Below, piece by piece: positions 52,602-62,213 of a stretch of DNA of 64,000 bases. Under the pieces are notes generated by a model. That model worked only from the letters and a program-made list of their open reading frames with translations, searched no databases and was not told where the DNA came from. Source of the stretch: Lactiplantibacillus daowaiensis (GTDB lineage: Bacteria > Bacillota > Bacilli > Lactobacillales > Lactobacillaceae); contig NZ_BJDJ01000006.1 in the NCBI RefSeq assembly GCF_005405085.1, forward strand, positions 62,001-126,000, written 5' to 3'. The translations under genes were made by a program, and so were the position numbers. How positions within the stretch are numbered: the stretch's first letter is position 1; every line of letters begins with the position of its first letter.

Positions 52602-52875
52602 AAAAAAAACGGCAACTTACGTCTCAAAAGGACGAAGTTGCCGTTCGCGGTACCACCTTAGTTTATCAATACCTCACGATATTGAACTTAACCCGTACGT
52701 TTCATACGGTCGCCGGGTAACGGTGGCTGGCTGTCATCACCTGGCTTAACGCTCAGCGATGCCGTTTAGAGGCCATTTTCAAACGCGACTTCCTGATTCG
52801 GTTTCCATTATCCCGAACTCCCTGGGCAAGTCGCCACGTTTTACTTTCCTCATCAATACGTTTCTGTTTTATGAT
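52602..52875 (-). promoter_or_regulatory. T-box leader for methionine, ahead of metE
   Basis: On the minus strand the T-box core AAGGTGGTACCGCG lies at 52659-52646. The terminator stem AACGGCAACTT/AAGTTGCCGTT ends in a T run at about 52602. The specifier position reads ATG (52776-52774, within TTGAAAATGGCC), the Met codon. Leader start is approximate. Confidence 0.88.
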
Positions 52876-52971
52876 TGCTTAAAAGTTACCACCGTTAAAT
52901 GATAAAGTCAAATCAAATTTTAATCTTTTTGCCATTATAAATGTTGAATATTAATTTTTTAGTCAAAAACA

Positions 52972-53004
52972 AAAGCCAAGCAACCCGTTAGGTCGCTTGG
53001 CTTT
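52972..53004 (-). terminator. Terminator of the amidase gene
   Basis: A 10-bp stem AAAGCCAAGC/GCTTGGCTTT; on the minus strand it is followed by TGTTTTTG. Confidence 0.8.
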
Positions 53005-53010
53005 GTGATG

Positions 53011-54348
53011 TTATTGCAGGGCTGATTGGTAGACCCAATAAGTTTTTTGATTATCTTTGATGCGGTACCAAACGGTTGTTTTGCCCGCTTGGACTTTGAC
53101 GGCTTTAGCGTTGACCGCTACGGTTTGACCCGCCAGATCGGTGGCGGAACCTGTGTTTTTAGATAAGTAAGTTGAACTTAACACGTGATTTCGGAGTGGC
53201 GCTTTAGTTGTCGTCTTGATCGTTTCATTCTGATTTAGATTAGTGGTATACGTGACTTTAGCAAACGTTAAAGCCTTACCATAGACCCAATAACGCTTGG
53301 CATTGCTAGCTTTACTAAAACGAATCCGGTACCAAGTGCTGCCAGATGCTTTAACACCACGCATGTCGAGGTAAACTTTACGCCCCGTATATGACCCATA
53401 TGGCCAGCCTAAATTCTTAACGCTAGCACGGCTACCTTTAACATGGTTATAAGCCCGATAGTTCCGGTAAGTTGAACTTAGTGTGGCCCAATCGCCACCG
53501 TTAGCCTTGTAGTAGCTTACCTTAGCAAATTGTGGCTTAACCACTGTTGTGGCCGTTGACGATGAGGTGTCAGTCGTTGTTGTTGCTGCTGAAGAACTGC
53601 TGCTGCTAACGGCACTACTACTACTGCTAGTTGTGGTGTCAGTCGTGGTATCGGTCGTTGGGGCAAGTTCATTGTAGCGTTGCTTAACTAACTGATAGAA
53701 CATCGCAAACGTATATGATTGGCCAAAATAAGTCTTACCAGCATTGGCATAGTAAGCTTTTGGATCAGTATGATTCGTCCCACCTAAATAAGTCGAGATG
53801 GCCCCATGTGACCAAACGGTACCTTTACCATCGTAAGCGGCATCGTCAGGTTTTAAGTTGTATTGTTTTAAAATGTAGGCCGTATAATAGGCGGCATTGT
53901 TGACCTCATTTGCAAAAGCATCCTTAGAATGTACTTCAACTTGTTCAAACTGAACGAAGCGTTGGTTCCCATAATAACCGGCGCCCCAAGCCAAGTAATT
54001 CGTGTTGGCAATGTTAATGATCTTGCTAGCATCGACAAAGGTATGGACAAATGCGTTTTGATAGTTGTTTTTCATATAGGCGATTTCGTTATAAATTGTT
54101 GAGTTGGGATTGGCCGTTTCGTGAACCGCGACCCCTTCAGGCTTACCAACCCCGTTGCGGTAAGCATTCTTTGGAAATCCGCTCCAAAGACTCGACGTAA
54201 TCGTCGCATGTTGTAAGTTATTGCTAATAATGTAGTCATTGACGACTGAATCGGCTGCTTGTGCCCGGGTCCCCGTCGTGTTAAATGCAACCAAACCAAT
54301 GGTGGTTGCGGCCATCCCCAAGAGTAGGTTGGCTTGCCAAGTTTTCAT
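53011..54348 (-). CDS. Secreted N-acetylmuramoyl-L-alanine amidase with SH3-like repeats
   Basis: A protein of 445 residues from ATG 54348 (AAAGGAGAA upstream). Signal peptide to about residue 32 (TRAQAADS). The amidase-2 domain spans about 45-220 (GVAVHETANPNS, QNAFVHTFVDAS, TVWSHGAISTYLGG with zinc His). A Ser/Thr linker follows. The C-terminal 200 residues hold two or three GW/SH3-like repeats (WYRIRFSKASNAKRYWVYGK, VWYRIKDNQKTYWVY) that bind wall polymers. A chromosomal autolysin. Confidence 0.88.
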   Translation of the reverse strand: MKTWQANLLLGMAATTIGLVAFNTTGTRAQAADSVVNDYIISNNLQHATITSSLWSGFPKNAYRNGVGKPEGVAVHETANPNSTIYNEIAYMKNNYQNAFVHTFVDASKIINIANTNYLAWGAGYYGNQRFVQFEQVEVHSKDAFANEVNNAAYYTAYILKQYNLKPDDAAYDGKGTVWSHGAISTYLGGTNHTDPKAYYANAGKTYFGQSYTFAMFYQLVKQRYNELAPTTDTTTDTTTSSSSSAVSSSSSSAATTTTDTSSSTATTVVKPQFAKVSYYKANGGDWATLSSTYRNYRAYNHVKGSRASVKNLGWPYGSYTGRKVYLDMRGVKASGSTWYRIRFSKASNAKRYWVYGKALTFAKVTYTTNLNQNETIKTTTKAPLRNHVLSSTYLSKNTGSATDLAGQTVAVNAKAVKVQAGKTTVWYRIKDNQKTYWVYQSALQ

Positions 54349-54869
54349 CAAATAATTTCTCCTTTTTTGAACCACGCCATACTATTCACAATCGATTATA
54401 CCGGCTTTGACTGAAAAAAGGTACCATTGCATTCGAGGTTTAGAAAACTGAACGGACAATTGACGAATAAATATTTAAAGTGAATTTAGAATCGTTCAGT
54501 TTGCAGGGCCAAATATACAGGCAAACTGCAAGATTATGCGAAAAGTCGATCTTTCATGAGAATATTTCAATCGTTTAACATTTGCGTAACAGGCGGTATC
54601 TCAGGCTTAAATGCAACAAACCCAAAGATAAACCAATTAGTGGTGACGCTGTGGCTAGGCGTCCAAGGTTGCTGTTTCGGGCTTATGGTCGCTCGCATAA
54701 AAACCCGGTTTAATCAGCTTAGGGCTTGTAACAATAATTTAATTTATATTTGGGGGTTAAGTGCTAGTATTCACGGGATAAAGTTGGTATACTGGCAAAG
54801 TTTGTTTAGCAGGAAGTCAAGGATGGCGGGGGGCTAGACCAGATTTTAATTCACGAAAGGAGCGTAAAA
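54349..54869. other. Intergenic region without a supported gene
   Basis: About 520 bp between divergent genes. A 93-codon frame at 54556-54837 lacks a ribosome site and reads as random hydrophobic sequence. I see a short AAACCCGGTTT dyad near 54706 and a lone TATACT-like -10 near 54788, but no confident promoter, riboswitch or repeat. Confidence 0.55.
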
Positions 54870-56252
54870 ATGAACGATTTAACAAAGGGGAAGCCGTTAA
54901 AACTGATATTTTGGTTTACGATTCCATTATTGATCGGAAACATTTTTCAGCAATTTTATAGTTTATCAGATACGCTAATCGTCGGCCAAACGTTGGGCGT
55001 TAAAGCGTTAGCGGCCGTTGGGTCTACTGGGAGTGTCCAATTTTTGATTGTTGGGTTTGCTCAGGGGTTAACGGCTGGGTTATCAATTTTGACGGCCCAA
55101 CATTACGGTGCCAAAGATTTTAAAGGCGTGCGGCGTAGTTTTGCCATCAGTATCGCGGTTAGTTTAGTTGTCGGCATTATTTTGACGATTTTGTCACTGA
55201 TTTTTGTCGACCATATCTTAACGTTGATGCAAACGCCAAGTGACATCATTAATGATGCGCGGACGTTCTTACAGATTATGTTAGGCGGTATGTTAGCGCC
55301 GATCGCATTTAATTTGTTATCGAATATCATTCGCGCGCTCGGTGATAGTCGAACCCCGTTGTGGTTTTTGATTATTAGTTCGTTGATTAATATCGGACTA
55401 GAACTACTCTTTATCTTAGGCTTTCACTGGGGAATCGCCGGTGCTGGTTGGGCAACGATTTTGGCCCAATTGATTGCCTCATTAATGTGTGTTGTCTATA
55501 TTATTGTGCGGGTGCCGATTTTGCATATCGGTCGGCGTCACTTTAAGTTTCGTGGTAGTGAAGTGACCGGACATTTACGCGTTGGGTTACCAATGGCGTT
55601 TCAAATGTCGATCATTGCCATTGGCACAATCGTCTTGCAAGCGGCATTAAACAGCTTGGGGACGAATTCGGTTGCTGCCACGACGGCCGCGCAAAAGATT
55701 GACCAGTTGGCCACGCAACCGTTAATGTCATTTGGGGTAACGATGGCGACATTTGCCGCGCAAAACTTTGGTGCGCACAAGTATGATCGGATCATCAAAG
55801 GGGTCAAACAAACCATGTGGCTCTCCGGGGCATTCAGTGTGGCCGCTGGTCTGATTGAAATTATTTGGGGTCAACAATTGGTCGGCTTGTTTGTCGGGCA
55901 TCAAGACATGGCAGTGCTTCATCTGTCACAAACGTATTTTAATATTATTGGTAGTTCGTATATTTTACTTTCGATGCTATTTATTATGCGGAACACTTTA
56001 CAAGGATTGGGGCGGAGTGCGATTCCAACCTTAGCGGGGGCGGCTGAATTATTCATGCGGGTCTTTGCCGCTTTGATTTTGGTCCGGTTCTTTGCTTATC
56101 CAGGGGCTTGTTTCTCGGAACCATTAGCTTGGCTAGGGTCCGTTGGGGTGTTATTACCAGCCTATATTCGGGCGGTGCGCGAATTACGGCAGCGCATGGC
56201 GACTGAAAAGCCGGTGGAAACGGTTGAAAAGGCCGCTTCCGTGACAGATTAA
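54870..56252 (+). CDS. MATE family efflux transporter
   Basis: A protein of 460 residues with twelve membrane helices, after AAAGGAG. The pattern QFYSLSDTLIVGQTLGVKAL and AAVGSTGSVQFLIVGFAQGL is typical of MATE pumps, repeated in the second half (SVAATTAAQKIDQLATQPL, AAQNFGAHKYDRIIKG). It probably exports cationic compounds by Na+ or H+ antiport. Confidence 0.9.
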   Translation: MNDLTKGKPLKLIFWFTIPLLIGNIFQQFYSLSDTLIVGQTLGVKALAAVGSTGSVQFLIVGFAQGLTAGLSILTAQHYGAKDFKGVRRSFAISIAVSLVVGIILTILSLIFVDHILTLMQTPSDIINDARTFLQIMLGGMLAPIAFNLLSNIIRALGDSRTPLWFLIISSLINIGLELLFILGFHWGIAGAGWATILAQLIASLMCVVYIIVRVPILHIGRRHFKFRGSEVTGHLRVGLPMAFQMSIIAIGTIVLQAALNSLGTNSVAATTAAQKIDQLATQPLMSFGVTMATFAAQNFGAHKYDRIIKGVKQTMWLSGAFSVAAGLIEIIWGQQLVGLFVGHQDMAVLHLSQTYFNIIGSSYILLSMLFIMRNTLQGLGRSAIPTLAGAAELFMRVFAALILVRFFAYPGACFSEPLAWLGSVGVLLPAYIRAVRELRQRMATEKPVETVEKAASVTD

Positions 56253-56332
56253 TTAAAAAAGTGCTTTAAGCCTTGCAACTCGAGCAGGGATTTGCTAATA
56301 TTTGTTATCAATTTGAATGAAGGAGTTATCTC

Positions 56333-56578
56333 ATGGCGGTAGAACTTAAAGTTGGCGATTACGTCCAAGGTAAAAAATTTGCTTCACTTGAACATGATTT
56401 TAAAGGTGAAATTGAAAAAGTTTACGAAAACTCAGTTTTGATCTTAATCAAAGAGTTTACTAAGTCCGACAAACCAGTCGTTGATGAATATAATCATCGC
56501 GCGGTCGTACGCAAAGGTGACGCGAAATTAATCAAGGCAGCGCCTAAAGTTGCTGAAAAAGTGGAACCAGAAGCATAA
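56333..56578 (+). CDS. DUF2187 family protein (YkvS-like)
   Basis: A protein of 81 residues after AAGGAGTT. The start (VGDYVQGKKFASLEHDFKGE) and ENSVLILI with the later YNHRAVVRKGD match DUF2187. A small KOW-like barrel of unknown role, common in lactobacilli. Confidence 0.85.
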   Translation: MAVELKVGDYVQGKKFASLEHDFKGEIEKVYENSVLILIKEFTKSDKPVVDEYNHRAVVRKGDAKLIKAAPKVAEKVEPEA

Positions 56579-56638
56579 ATTTTTAAATTTTAACTGACAA
56601 GCCAGAAAATATATGATATACTATTTTCTGTTGTCAAC

Positions 56639-56709
56639 GCGGGTGTAGTTTAGTGGTAAAATTCAAGCTTCCCAAGCTTGTGTCGCGGGTCCGATTCCCG
56701 TCACCCGCT
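56639..56709 (+). tRNA. tRNA-Gly(CCC)
   Basis: Acceptor GCGGGTG/CACCCGC, anticodon stem CAAGC/GCTTG with loop TTCCCAA reading CCC, T arm GCGGG-TCCGATT-CCCGT. CCA is not encoded. Confidence 0.95.
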
Positions 56710-56726
56710 TAAATTTCAAAGCGGCC

Positions 56727-56762
56727 AACTAGCAATGTGCATGCATATTGCTAGTTTTTTTA
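56727..56762 (+). terminator. Terminator after tRNA-Gly
   Basis: A 10-bp stem AACTAGCAAT/ATTGCTAGTT with a 10-nt loop, then T6. Confidence 0.88.
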
Positions 56763-56786
56763 TACCGTTTTTTAGGAGGTAATGGC

Positions 56787-57311
56787 ATGCAGAAAATTGA
56801 AGTTGTGCCTTATCAAGCGACTTGGCCGGCCGTTTATCAAGATGAAGCACGGCAAATCAAGGCCATTTTAGGCCCAGCGTTGGTGGCGATGCATCACATT
56901 GGGAGTACCGCAGTGCCGGGGTTAGCTGCTAAGTCCATTATCGATATTTTACCGGTTGTGCACGATATTACAGTCGTTGATCAGTTAACCGCCCAATTTG
57001 CGGCATTGGGGTATGAAGGGCTGGGTGAGTATGGGATTGTCGGTCGACGCTATTTTCGCAAAGGTGGCGATGACCGCACCCACCAGTTGCATATTTTTGA
57101 TGTGTCACAGCTGGCCGCAATTGCGCGGCATTTGGCCGTTCGAGATTATTTGCGATTACATCCTGACGTTGCCCAAATATACGGGCAACTCAAGCGGACA
57201 GCGGCTCGACACCATCCGTGTGACATTACGGGGTATGGTGATGAAAAAGCCAGTTTTGTGACGGCTTTAGAACAAATTGCATTACAGGAGGTTTCTGAAG
57301 ATGGATCTTAA
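56787..57311 (+). CDS. GrpB / UPF0157 nucleotidyltransferase-fold protein
   Basis: A protein of 174 residues after TAGGAGG. It has the family signature HIGSTAVPGLAAKSIIDI and the later RTHQLHIFD and YGDEKASFV. GrpB proteins have a nucleotidyltransferase fold, but the substrate is unknown. It overlaps the next gene by 11 bp and forms an operon with it. Confidence 0.88.
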   Translation: MQKIEVVPYQATWPAVYQDEARQIKAILGPALVAMHHIGSTAVPGLAAKSIIDILPVVHDITVVDQLTAQFAALGYEGLGEYGIVGRRYFRKGGDDRTHQLHIFDVSQLAAIARHLAVRDYLRLHPDVAQIYGQLKRTAARHHPCDITGYGDEKASFVTALEQIALQEVSEDGS

Positions 57312-57744
57312 AGTCTTGGCATTTGATGATTTAACGCCACGGCAGTTACAGGCGATTTATAAATTGCGGGTCGCAATTTTTGTGGTTGAACAGAACTGTC
57401 CGTATCAAGAAGTCGACGATGTTGATTTAACGGCGCAACATTTTATGGGACTAGCACCTGATGGTCATTTAATGGCGTATGCCCGGTTAATGGTCGAACC
57501 TAATCAACAAGCCCGGATTGGCCGCGTGATTGTCAATCAAGCCGATCGTGGTGATGGTCACGGGCAACAATTGATTAATGCGGCACTGACGCAAATTAAA
57601 GCCTTGTGGCCCCAAACGACCCAAGTGAACATTCAAGCGCAACATTATTTAGATCGCTTTTATCGGTCGTTTGGCTTTAAACCAGTCTCACCGATTTACT
57701 TGGAAGATGGCATTCCGCATCAAGATATGGTGTTACATCTTTAG
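57301..57744 (+). CDS. ElaA-like GNAT acetyltransferase
   Basis: A protein of 147 residues from ATG 57301 (CAGGAGG upstream). It has YKLRVAIFVVEQNCPYQEVD, AYARLMVEP, RIGRVIVNQADRGDGHG with the acetyl-CoA loop, and a C-terminal FYRSFGFKPVS. The match is to the ElaA group of GNAT enzymes; the substrate is unknown. Confidence 0.88.
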   Translation: MDLKVLAFDDLTPRQLQAIYKLRVAIFVVEQNCPYQEVDDVDLTAQHFMGLAPDGHLMAYARLMVEPNQQARIGRVIVNQADRGDGHGQQLINAALTQIKALWPQTTQVNIQAQHYLDRFYRSFGFKPVSPIYLEDGIPHQDMVLHL

Positions 57745-57784
57745 AAATGCCACCGCTAAACTAGTCAAACGCAATAAATTCTGT

Positions 57785-58010
57785 TATACTTACGCATGTT
57801 AAAAATGAACCACGTCTAACGAGAAAGAGGAGTACGTTAGTTGTTTTGCTTAGCGAGTTCGGGGTGATGGGAGCCGAATCAAGACAGTAACGGAAGCGCG
57901 CTTTTGAAGACGACAATTCGATAATAAGTGGATGCAATATCAATTAGAGTGGTACCGCGGGAACTCTCGTCTCTTACATGTTTATAGATGTGTAAGGGAC
58001 TTTTTTTGCG
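57785..58010 (+). promoter_or_regulatory. T-box leader for arginine, ahead of argS
   Basis: A -10-like TATACT lies at 57785-57790. The T-box core AGAGTGGTACCGCGG is at 57946-57960, and the terminator stem GTCTCTTACA/TGTGTAAGGGAC ends in T7 near 58010. The specifier position reads CGC (57897-57899, within GGAAGCGCGC), an Arg codon, in the same GAA-N-codon setting as the metE leader. Confidence 0.85.
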
Positions 58011-58026
58011 GTCCGAGGAGGAAAAT

Positions 58027-59715
58027 ATGGATTACAAACAACAAGTTGCGGACGCCTTAGCGCCAACTTTAACGGACTTATCGGTTGCTGATATCTTAGC
58101 TAAAATCGAACAACCTAAAACGTCCAAACAAGGGGACTTAGCATTCCCAACTTTTACGTTAGCTAAAACGTTACACAAAGCACCACAAATGATTGCTGGT
58201 GACATCGTTGAAAAAATCGATCAAACTGGTTTTGAAAAAGTCGTTGCCATGGGTCCTTACGTCAACTTCTTCTTGAAGAAGGCGGACTTTGCGGCAGACA
58301 TTTTACAACAAGTGTTAACTGACGGCGCTAACTTTGGTGACGCCAAAATTGGTGGCCAAGGCCAAGTGCCAATCGATATGTCATCGCCTAACATTGCTAA
58401 GCCAATCTCAATGGGCCATTTGCGTTCAACGGTCATTGGGAATTCGTTAGCCAATATCTTGACGAAGATCGACTACAAGCCCGTTAAAATCAATCACTTA
58501 GGTGACTGGGGCACTCAATTTGGTAAGTTGATCACAGCCTACAAGATGTGGGGGAGCGAAGATGAGGTTAAAGCCGACCCAATCAACAACTTATTGAAGT
58601 ATTACGTGCGTTTCCATAAAGAAGACGTCGACCATCCTGAAATGGACGATGTGGCGCGTGACTGGTTTAAGAAGTTGGAAAATGGCGATGAAGAAGCGAC
58701 CCATTTATGGGAATGGTTCCGTTCAGAATCTTTGAAGGCGTTCAAGCAAATCTACAAGCGTTTGGATATCGACTTTGACTCGTTCAAGGGTGAAGCGTTC
58801 TATAATGACAAGATGGCTGAAGTCGTTGAGATTTTGGAAAGCAAGGACTTGTTACACGAAAGCCAAGGTGCCGAAGTGGTGGACTTAAGCAAGTATGACT
58901 TGAATCCCGCTTTGATCAAGAAGTCCGATGGTGCGACCCTTTATATTACACGGGATTTAGCCGCAGCGATTTATCGGAAGCGGACTTATGATTTCGTTCA
59001 ATCACTTTACGTCGTTGGGAACGAACAAACAAACCATTTCAAGCAATTAAAAGCGGTCTTAAAAGAAATGGGCTTTGACTGGTCAGACCAAATTCATCAC
59101 ATTCCATTTGGCTTGATTACCCAAGGCGGCAAGAAGTTGTCAACGCGGAGTGGTCGGGTGATCTTATTGGATAAGGTCTTAGATGATGCCGTGGCATTGG
59201 CGCATCAACAAATCGATGAAAAGAACCCGGACTTAGCTGACAAAGATGCTGTGGCTGATGCTGTCGGGATTGGCGCGGTTGTTTTCCATGATTTGAAGAA
59301 TGAACGGATGAACAACTTTGACTTTAACTTAGAAGAAGTCGTGCGTTTTGAAGGTGAAACGGGTCCTTACGTTCAATATGCCCATGCTCGGGCTGAAAGT
59401 ATCTTACGCAAGGCCGGTAATCCAGACTTATCCGCTGCTGGTCAAGCTTTGAGTGACCCAGCTGCTTGGGATACGTTGAAGTTATTGAGCGAATTCCCAG
59501 CGACAGTTGTACGGGCTAGCGATGCTTATGAACCATCAATCATCGCTAAGTACGCGATTCATTTGGCTAAAGCCTTCAACAAGTACTATGGGAACACGAA
59601 GATTTTAGTTGAAGATGATGAATTGAATGCGCGCTTAGCCTTAGTGAAGAGTGTCAGCATCGTCTTGAAAGAAGCGTTACGCTTATTAGGTGTTAAAGCA
59701 CCAGACGAAATGTAA
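58027..59715 (+). CDS. argS: Arginyl-tRNA synthetase
   Basis: A protein of 562 residues from ATG 58027 (GAGGAGG upstream). The HIGH-type motif is [19 protein letters not shown] (about 122-140), the substrate loop is LSTRSGR, and the C-terminal DALR anticodon-binding domain starts near 445 ([20 protein letters not shown] precedes it). It charges tRNA-Arg. Expression is set by the Arg T-box in front. Confidence 0.95.
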   Translation: MDYKQQVADALAPTLTDLSVADILAKIEQPKTSKQGDLAFPTFTLAKTLHKAPQMIAGDIVEKIDQTGFEKVVAMGPYVNFFLKKADFAADILQQVLTDGANFGDAKIGGQGQVPIDMSSPNIAKPISMGHLRSTVIGNSLANILTKIDYKPVKINHLGDWGTQFGKLITAYKMWGSEDEVKADPINNLLKYYVRFHKEDVDHPEMDDVARDWFKKLENGDEEATHLWEWFRSESLKAFKQIYKRLDIDFDSFKGEAFYNDKMAEVVEILESKDLLHESQGAEVVDLSKYDLNPALIKKSDGATLYITRDLAAAIYRKRTYDFVQSLYVVGNEQTNHFKQLKAVLKEMGFDWSDQIHHIPFGLITQGGKKLSTRSGRVILLDKVLDDAVALAHQQIDEKNPDLADKDAVADAVGIGAVVFHDLKNERMNNFDFNLEEVVRFEGETGPYVQYAHARAESILRKAGNPDLSAAGQALSDPAAWDTLKLLSEFPATVVRASDAYEPSIIAKYAIHLAKAFNKYYGNTKILVEDDELNARLALVKSVSIVLKEALRLLGVKAPDEM

Positions 59716-59730
59716 ACAAGTTATTGTTAA

Positions 59731-59766
59731 AAGCACGCCAAGCAAAAAATGCTGGCGTGCTTTTTT
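59731..59766. terminator. Terminator after argS
   Basis: Stem AAGCACGCCA/TGGCGTGCTT with loop around AGCAAAAAATGC, then T6. It also ends the convergent response regulator gene. Confidence 0.88.
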
Positions 59767-60487
59767 AGTTAGCCTGGCGATATTGTAATGGTGATTGACC
59801 CACTTTTTTGCGAAAAACGCGACTAAAGTAATGGGCGTCTTCGTAACCAACTTTATGGGCAATTTCGCAGACTGAATATTGCAAGTTAGGATTGCGCAAC
59901 AGTTCGCGCGCTTTGTTGATCCGGTAGTCGATGAGATATTCAGAGAAGGTTTGACCACAATTTTGCTTTAATTGCTTGCTCAAATGGGCTTCACTGACAA
60001 ATAAACGTTGGGCAGCTTGGGCTAAGGATAGATTGCGGTCGGAATAATGCGCCTCGATATAGGCTTGCCCGTTTTGCGCTAAGTCGCTAGTAGCGGGCTT
60101 AGCAACTGGTGCTGGTGCCAACTGCGTCTTAAATGTCTGCATGAGTTTTTGTAAATCCGATCGCGGAATTGGTTTTAATAAGTAATCCAAAACATTTAAC
60201 TTCACCGCACGACGAGCAAAGTCGAAATCATCGTAACCGCTAATAATGACGATCAATGTCTGTGGATAGCGTTGATTGATCAAATCGATTAAATCGAGGC
60301 CATTTAAATCACCTAAGTTAATGTCGATCAAAGCCGCCGTGACAGGGTGATGTTCAAAATAAGCCAAGGCACTTTGCCCATTAGCGGCGGTGGTGATCGT
60401 GTCAAATGGGGTCGTTAACTGGGTCAAATAGTGCGCTAATCCGTTTCGCAAGGCCTTTTCATCATCAACAATTAATAAGTTACGCAT
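59765..60487 (-). CDS. AraC-type response regulator (YesN-like)
   Basis: A protein of 240 residues. The receiver domain has Asp8, Asp9, the phosphorylated Asp55 (ALIDINLG) and Lys105 (DYLLKPIP). The C-terminal 100 residues form the AraC double helix-turn-helix (SLAQAAQRLFVSEAHLSKQL, CEIAHKVGYEDAHYFSRVF). It lies 2 bp after the kinase gene. A direct repeat in front of the divergent reductase gene is its probable target. Confidence 0.92.
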   Translation of the reverse strand: MRNLLIVDDEKALRNGLAHYLTQLTTPFDTITTAANGQSALAYFEHHPVTAALIDINLGDLNGLDLIDLINQRYPQTLIVIISGYDDFDFARRAVKLNVLDYLLKPIPRSDLQKLMQTFKTQLAPAPVAKPATSDLAQNGQAYIEAHYSDRNLSLAQAAQRLFVSEAHLSKQLKQNCGQTFSEYLIDYRINKARELLRNPNLQYSVCEIAHKVGYEDAHYFSRVFRKKVGQSPLQYRQAN

Positions 60488-60489
60488 TT

Positions 60490-62070
60490 CTAAACATCTC
60501 CTTCAATAATGGGTAGGTCTAATTGAACCGTGGTTAAGGTTGGCGTACTAATAAAGTGAATGGTCGCTTGACCGGCATAAAAGAGCTGTAGCCGTTGGCG
60601 TAAGTTGTAGATGCCGTAACCGTTTTTGCCACCTTGATACGAGCCGTCGTTTAAAGCTTGTAAAGTCGCACTAGGAATCGGGGCGCCATCGTTACTGACG
60701 GTTAGTCGTAGCCTAGTATCGTCTAGTTGTTGGGCTTGAATCACTAATTGGCCGTGTCCATGATTAGCCGGCCGTAAGCCATGATTGATCGCATTTTCCA
60801 CTAATGGCTGTAAACTGAAATGCAGCAAAGGTTGACTCAGCAAGTCGTCTGGAATCTGATAGTCCCAGTGTGCCAGTTGCGGATGCCGCACTGCTTGGAT
60901 ATTAATATAGCTTTTAACATGTGCCAATTCGTCAGCGAGCGCAATGACATCCTGACCGTGATTTAATCCTTTACGGAAAAAAATACTGAGATTTTCAAGC
61001 ATCGTTACGGCGGCATCGGAGTCACCGCCCAGAATTTGCCATTGAATCGTATCTAAAGTGTTGTATAAAAAGTGCGGTTGAATCTGAGCTTGCAGGACGC
61101 GAATCGAGGCTTCCCGTGACTGAGCTTCACTAACGTAAACTTCGACTAACATTTGATTAAAGGCGGTGGCGAGGCTGCGAATCTCACTCGGGCCCGTTTC
61201 AGCAGCGCGAACTTGCCGATTCCCGGCTTGAACTTGCGTCATGGTCGTCGTGAGCCCAACGATCGGCTGAATGATTTGCCGCAATAACAAGATTAGGAGT
61301 AGTCCTAAAAGGCCAATAACGACTAATGCAATGACTAACAATAACCGTAATAATTGCTGGGTGTTTTCACCCAAACTCTTTTTGGGCACGACATAATTCA
61401 CTTTCCATTGTGGCAATAAGTCTAGCGATGCCGTTAATAACAGTTCCGTTTTCGGGTTAACTTGTGGCGAGTCATTGTCCGCACTCAAAATCACCCCTTT
61501 GCCATCATAGATGGTTAAGTTCTTAGCAAGACTTTCAACTTTAGTCAACGGCACGGCGGCCGCTAAATAAGTCGTCCCATCCGTCAATGGTCGCGCCAAA
61601 CGATATAAGATGATGACGATGGCACGGTGATCTTCACGCGACGTTAATAAATTACTGACAGTGTATTGTCGTTTAGGATGGGCAACTAAGTCTTGATAAT
61701 ATTTACGGTTGCGCACCGAAAAGTCGGGATAGCTAGCTGATCGCGAGATACCATCTTTAGATACCAGGCGAATCGAAACATAGTTATGCTGTTCGAAGCC
61801 TTCAACGGCCGCCGTTTCTTGAAATAACTCAGCCTGCGAATAATGATGGCGCGCTGGTAAGTCGGCCAGTAGTCGGAGCTCCGCTAACCGCTCGCCGAAC
61901 CAGCTATTGATTTGGTTGGTCCGATTGTCAACAACGCGCTGTGTGACTGACGTATTCAATGGTAGAATATTGCGGCTCATCTCTAGTCGCATAGTCGTAT
62001 AGATTAAGCCAATCAAACTTAGTGATGTGATTAAAAATAAACTCACTGTTTGTTTTTTGAGTGAGTGCAT
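60490..62070 (-). CDS. YesM-type sensor histidine kinase
   Basis: A protein of 526 residues. A membrane helix lies at about 10-28, an extracellular sensor domain (Cache-like by layout) at 30-235, a second helix at about 238-262, then HAMP. The His-kinase region has the YesM signature QAQIQPHFLYNTLDTIQW (His about 333) and the ATP-binding N box QPLVENAINHGLRP. The ligand is not visible; control of an extracellular reductase suggests an electron acceptor or an organic acid. Confidence 0.9.
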   Translation of the reverse strand: MHSLKKQTVSLFLITSLSLIGLIYTTMRLEMSRNILPLNTSVTQRVVDNRTNQINSWFGERLAELRLLADLPARHHYSQAELFQETAAVEGFEQHNYVSIRLVSKDGISRSASYPDFSVRNRKYYQDLVAHPKRQYTVSNLLTSREDHRAIVIILYRLARPLTDGTTYLAAAVPLTKVESLAKNLTIYDGKGVILSADNDSPQVNPKTELLLTASLDLLPQWKVNYVVPKKSLGENTQQLLRLLLVIALVVIGLLGLLLILLLRQIIQPIVGLTTTMTQVQAGNRQVRAAETGPSEIRSLATAFNQMLVEVYVSEAQSREASIRVLQAQIQPHFLYNTLDTIQWQILGGDSDAAVTMLENLSIFFRKGLNHGQDVIALADELAHVKSYINIQAVRHPQLAHWDYQIPDDLLSQPLLHFSLQPLVENAINHGLRPANHGHGQLVIQAQQLDDTRLRLTVSNDGAPIPSATLQALNDGSYQGGKNGYGIYNLRQRLQLFYAGQATIHFISTPTLTTVQLDLPIIEGDV

Positions 62071-62121
62071 AAGTGTGTCCCCCCGAACGCCTTTTTGTAC
62101 ATTATTTCACGAATCGACCAG

Positions 62122-62179
62122 AAAAGTCCACCTAATATCAAAAAAGTCCAACGAAAACGCTCGGAATTCTCGGTATACT
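62122..62179 (+). promoter_or_regulatory. Direct repeat and promoter of the flavin reductase gene
   Basis: Two copies of AAAAGTCCA (62122-62130 and 62142-62150) are 20 bp apart on the same face of the helix. The second ends next to a poor -35 (ACGAAA, 62151-62156), followed at 17 bp by a good -10 TATACT (62174-62179). This is the layout of an activator-dependent promoter for a dimeric AraC-type regulator. Confidence 0.75.
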
Positions 62180-62213
62180 AACGTTGTTAATTAATAACGG
62201 AGGGGGTTCCAAC

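Noticed and set aside
54556-54837. 93-codon rightward frame between the amidase and MATE genes
   Set aside because: No ribosome site, and the translated sequence looks random and hydrophobic.
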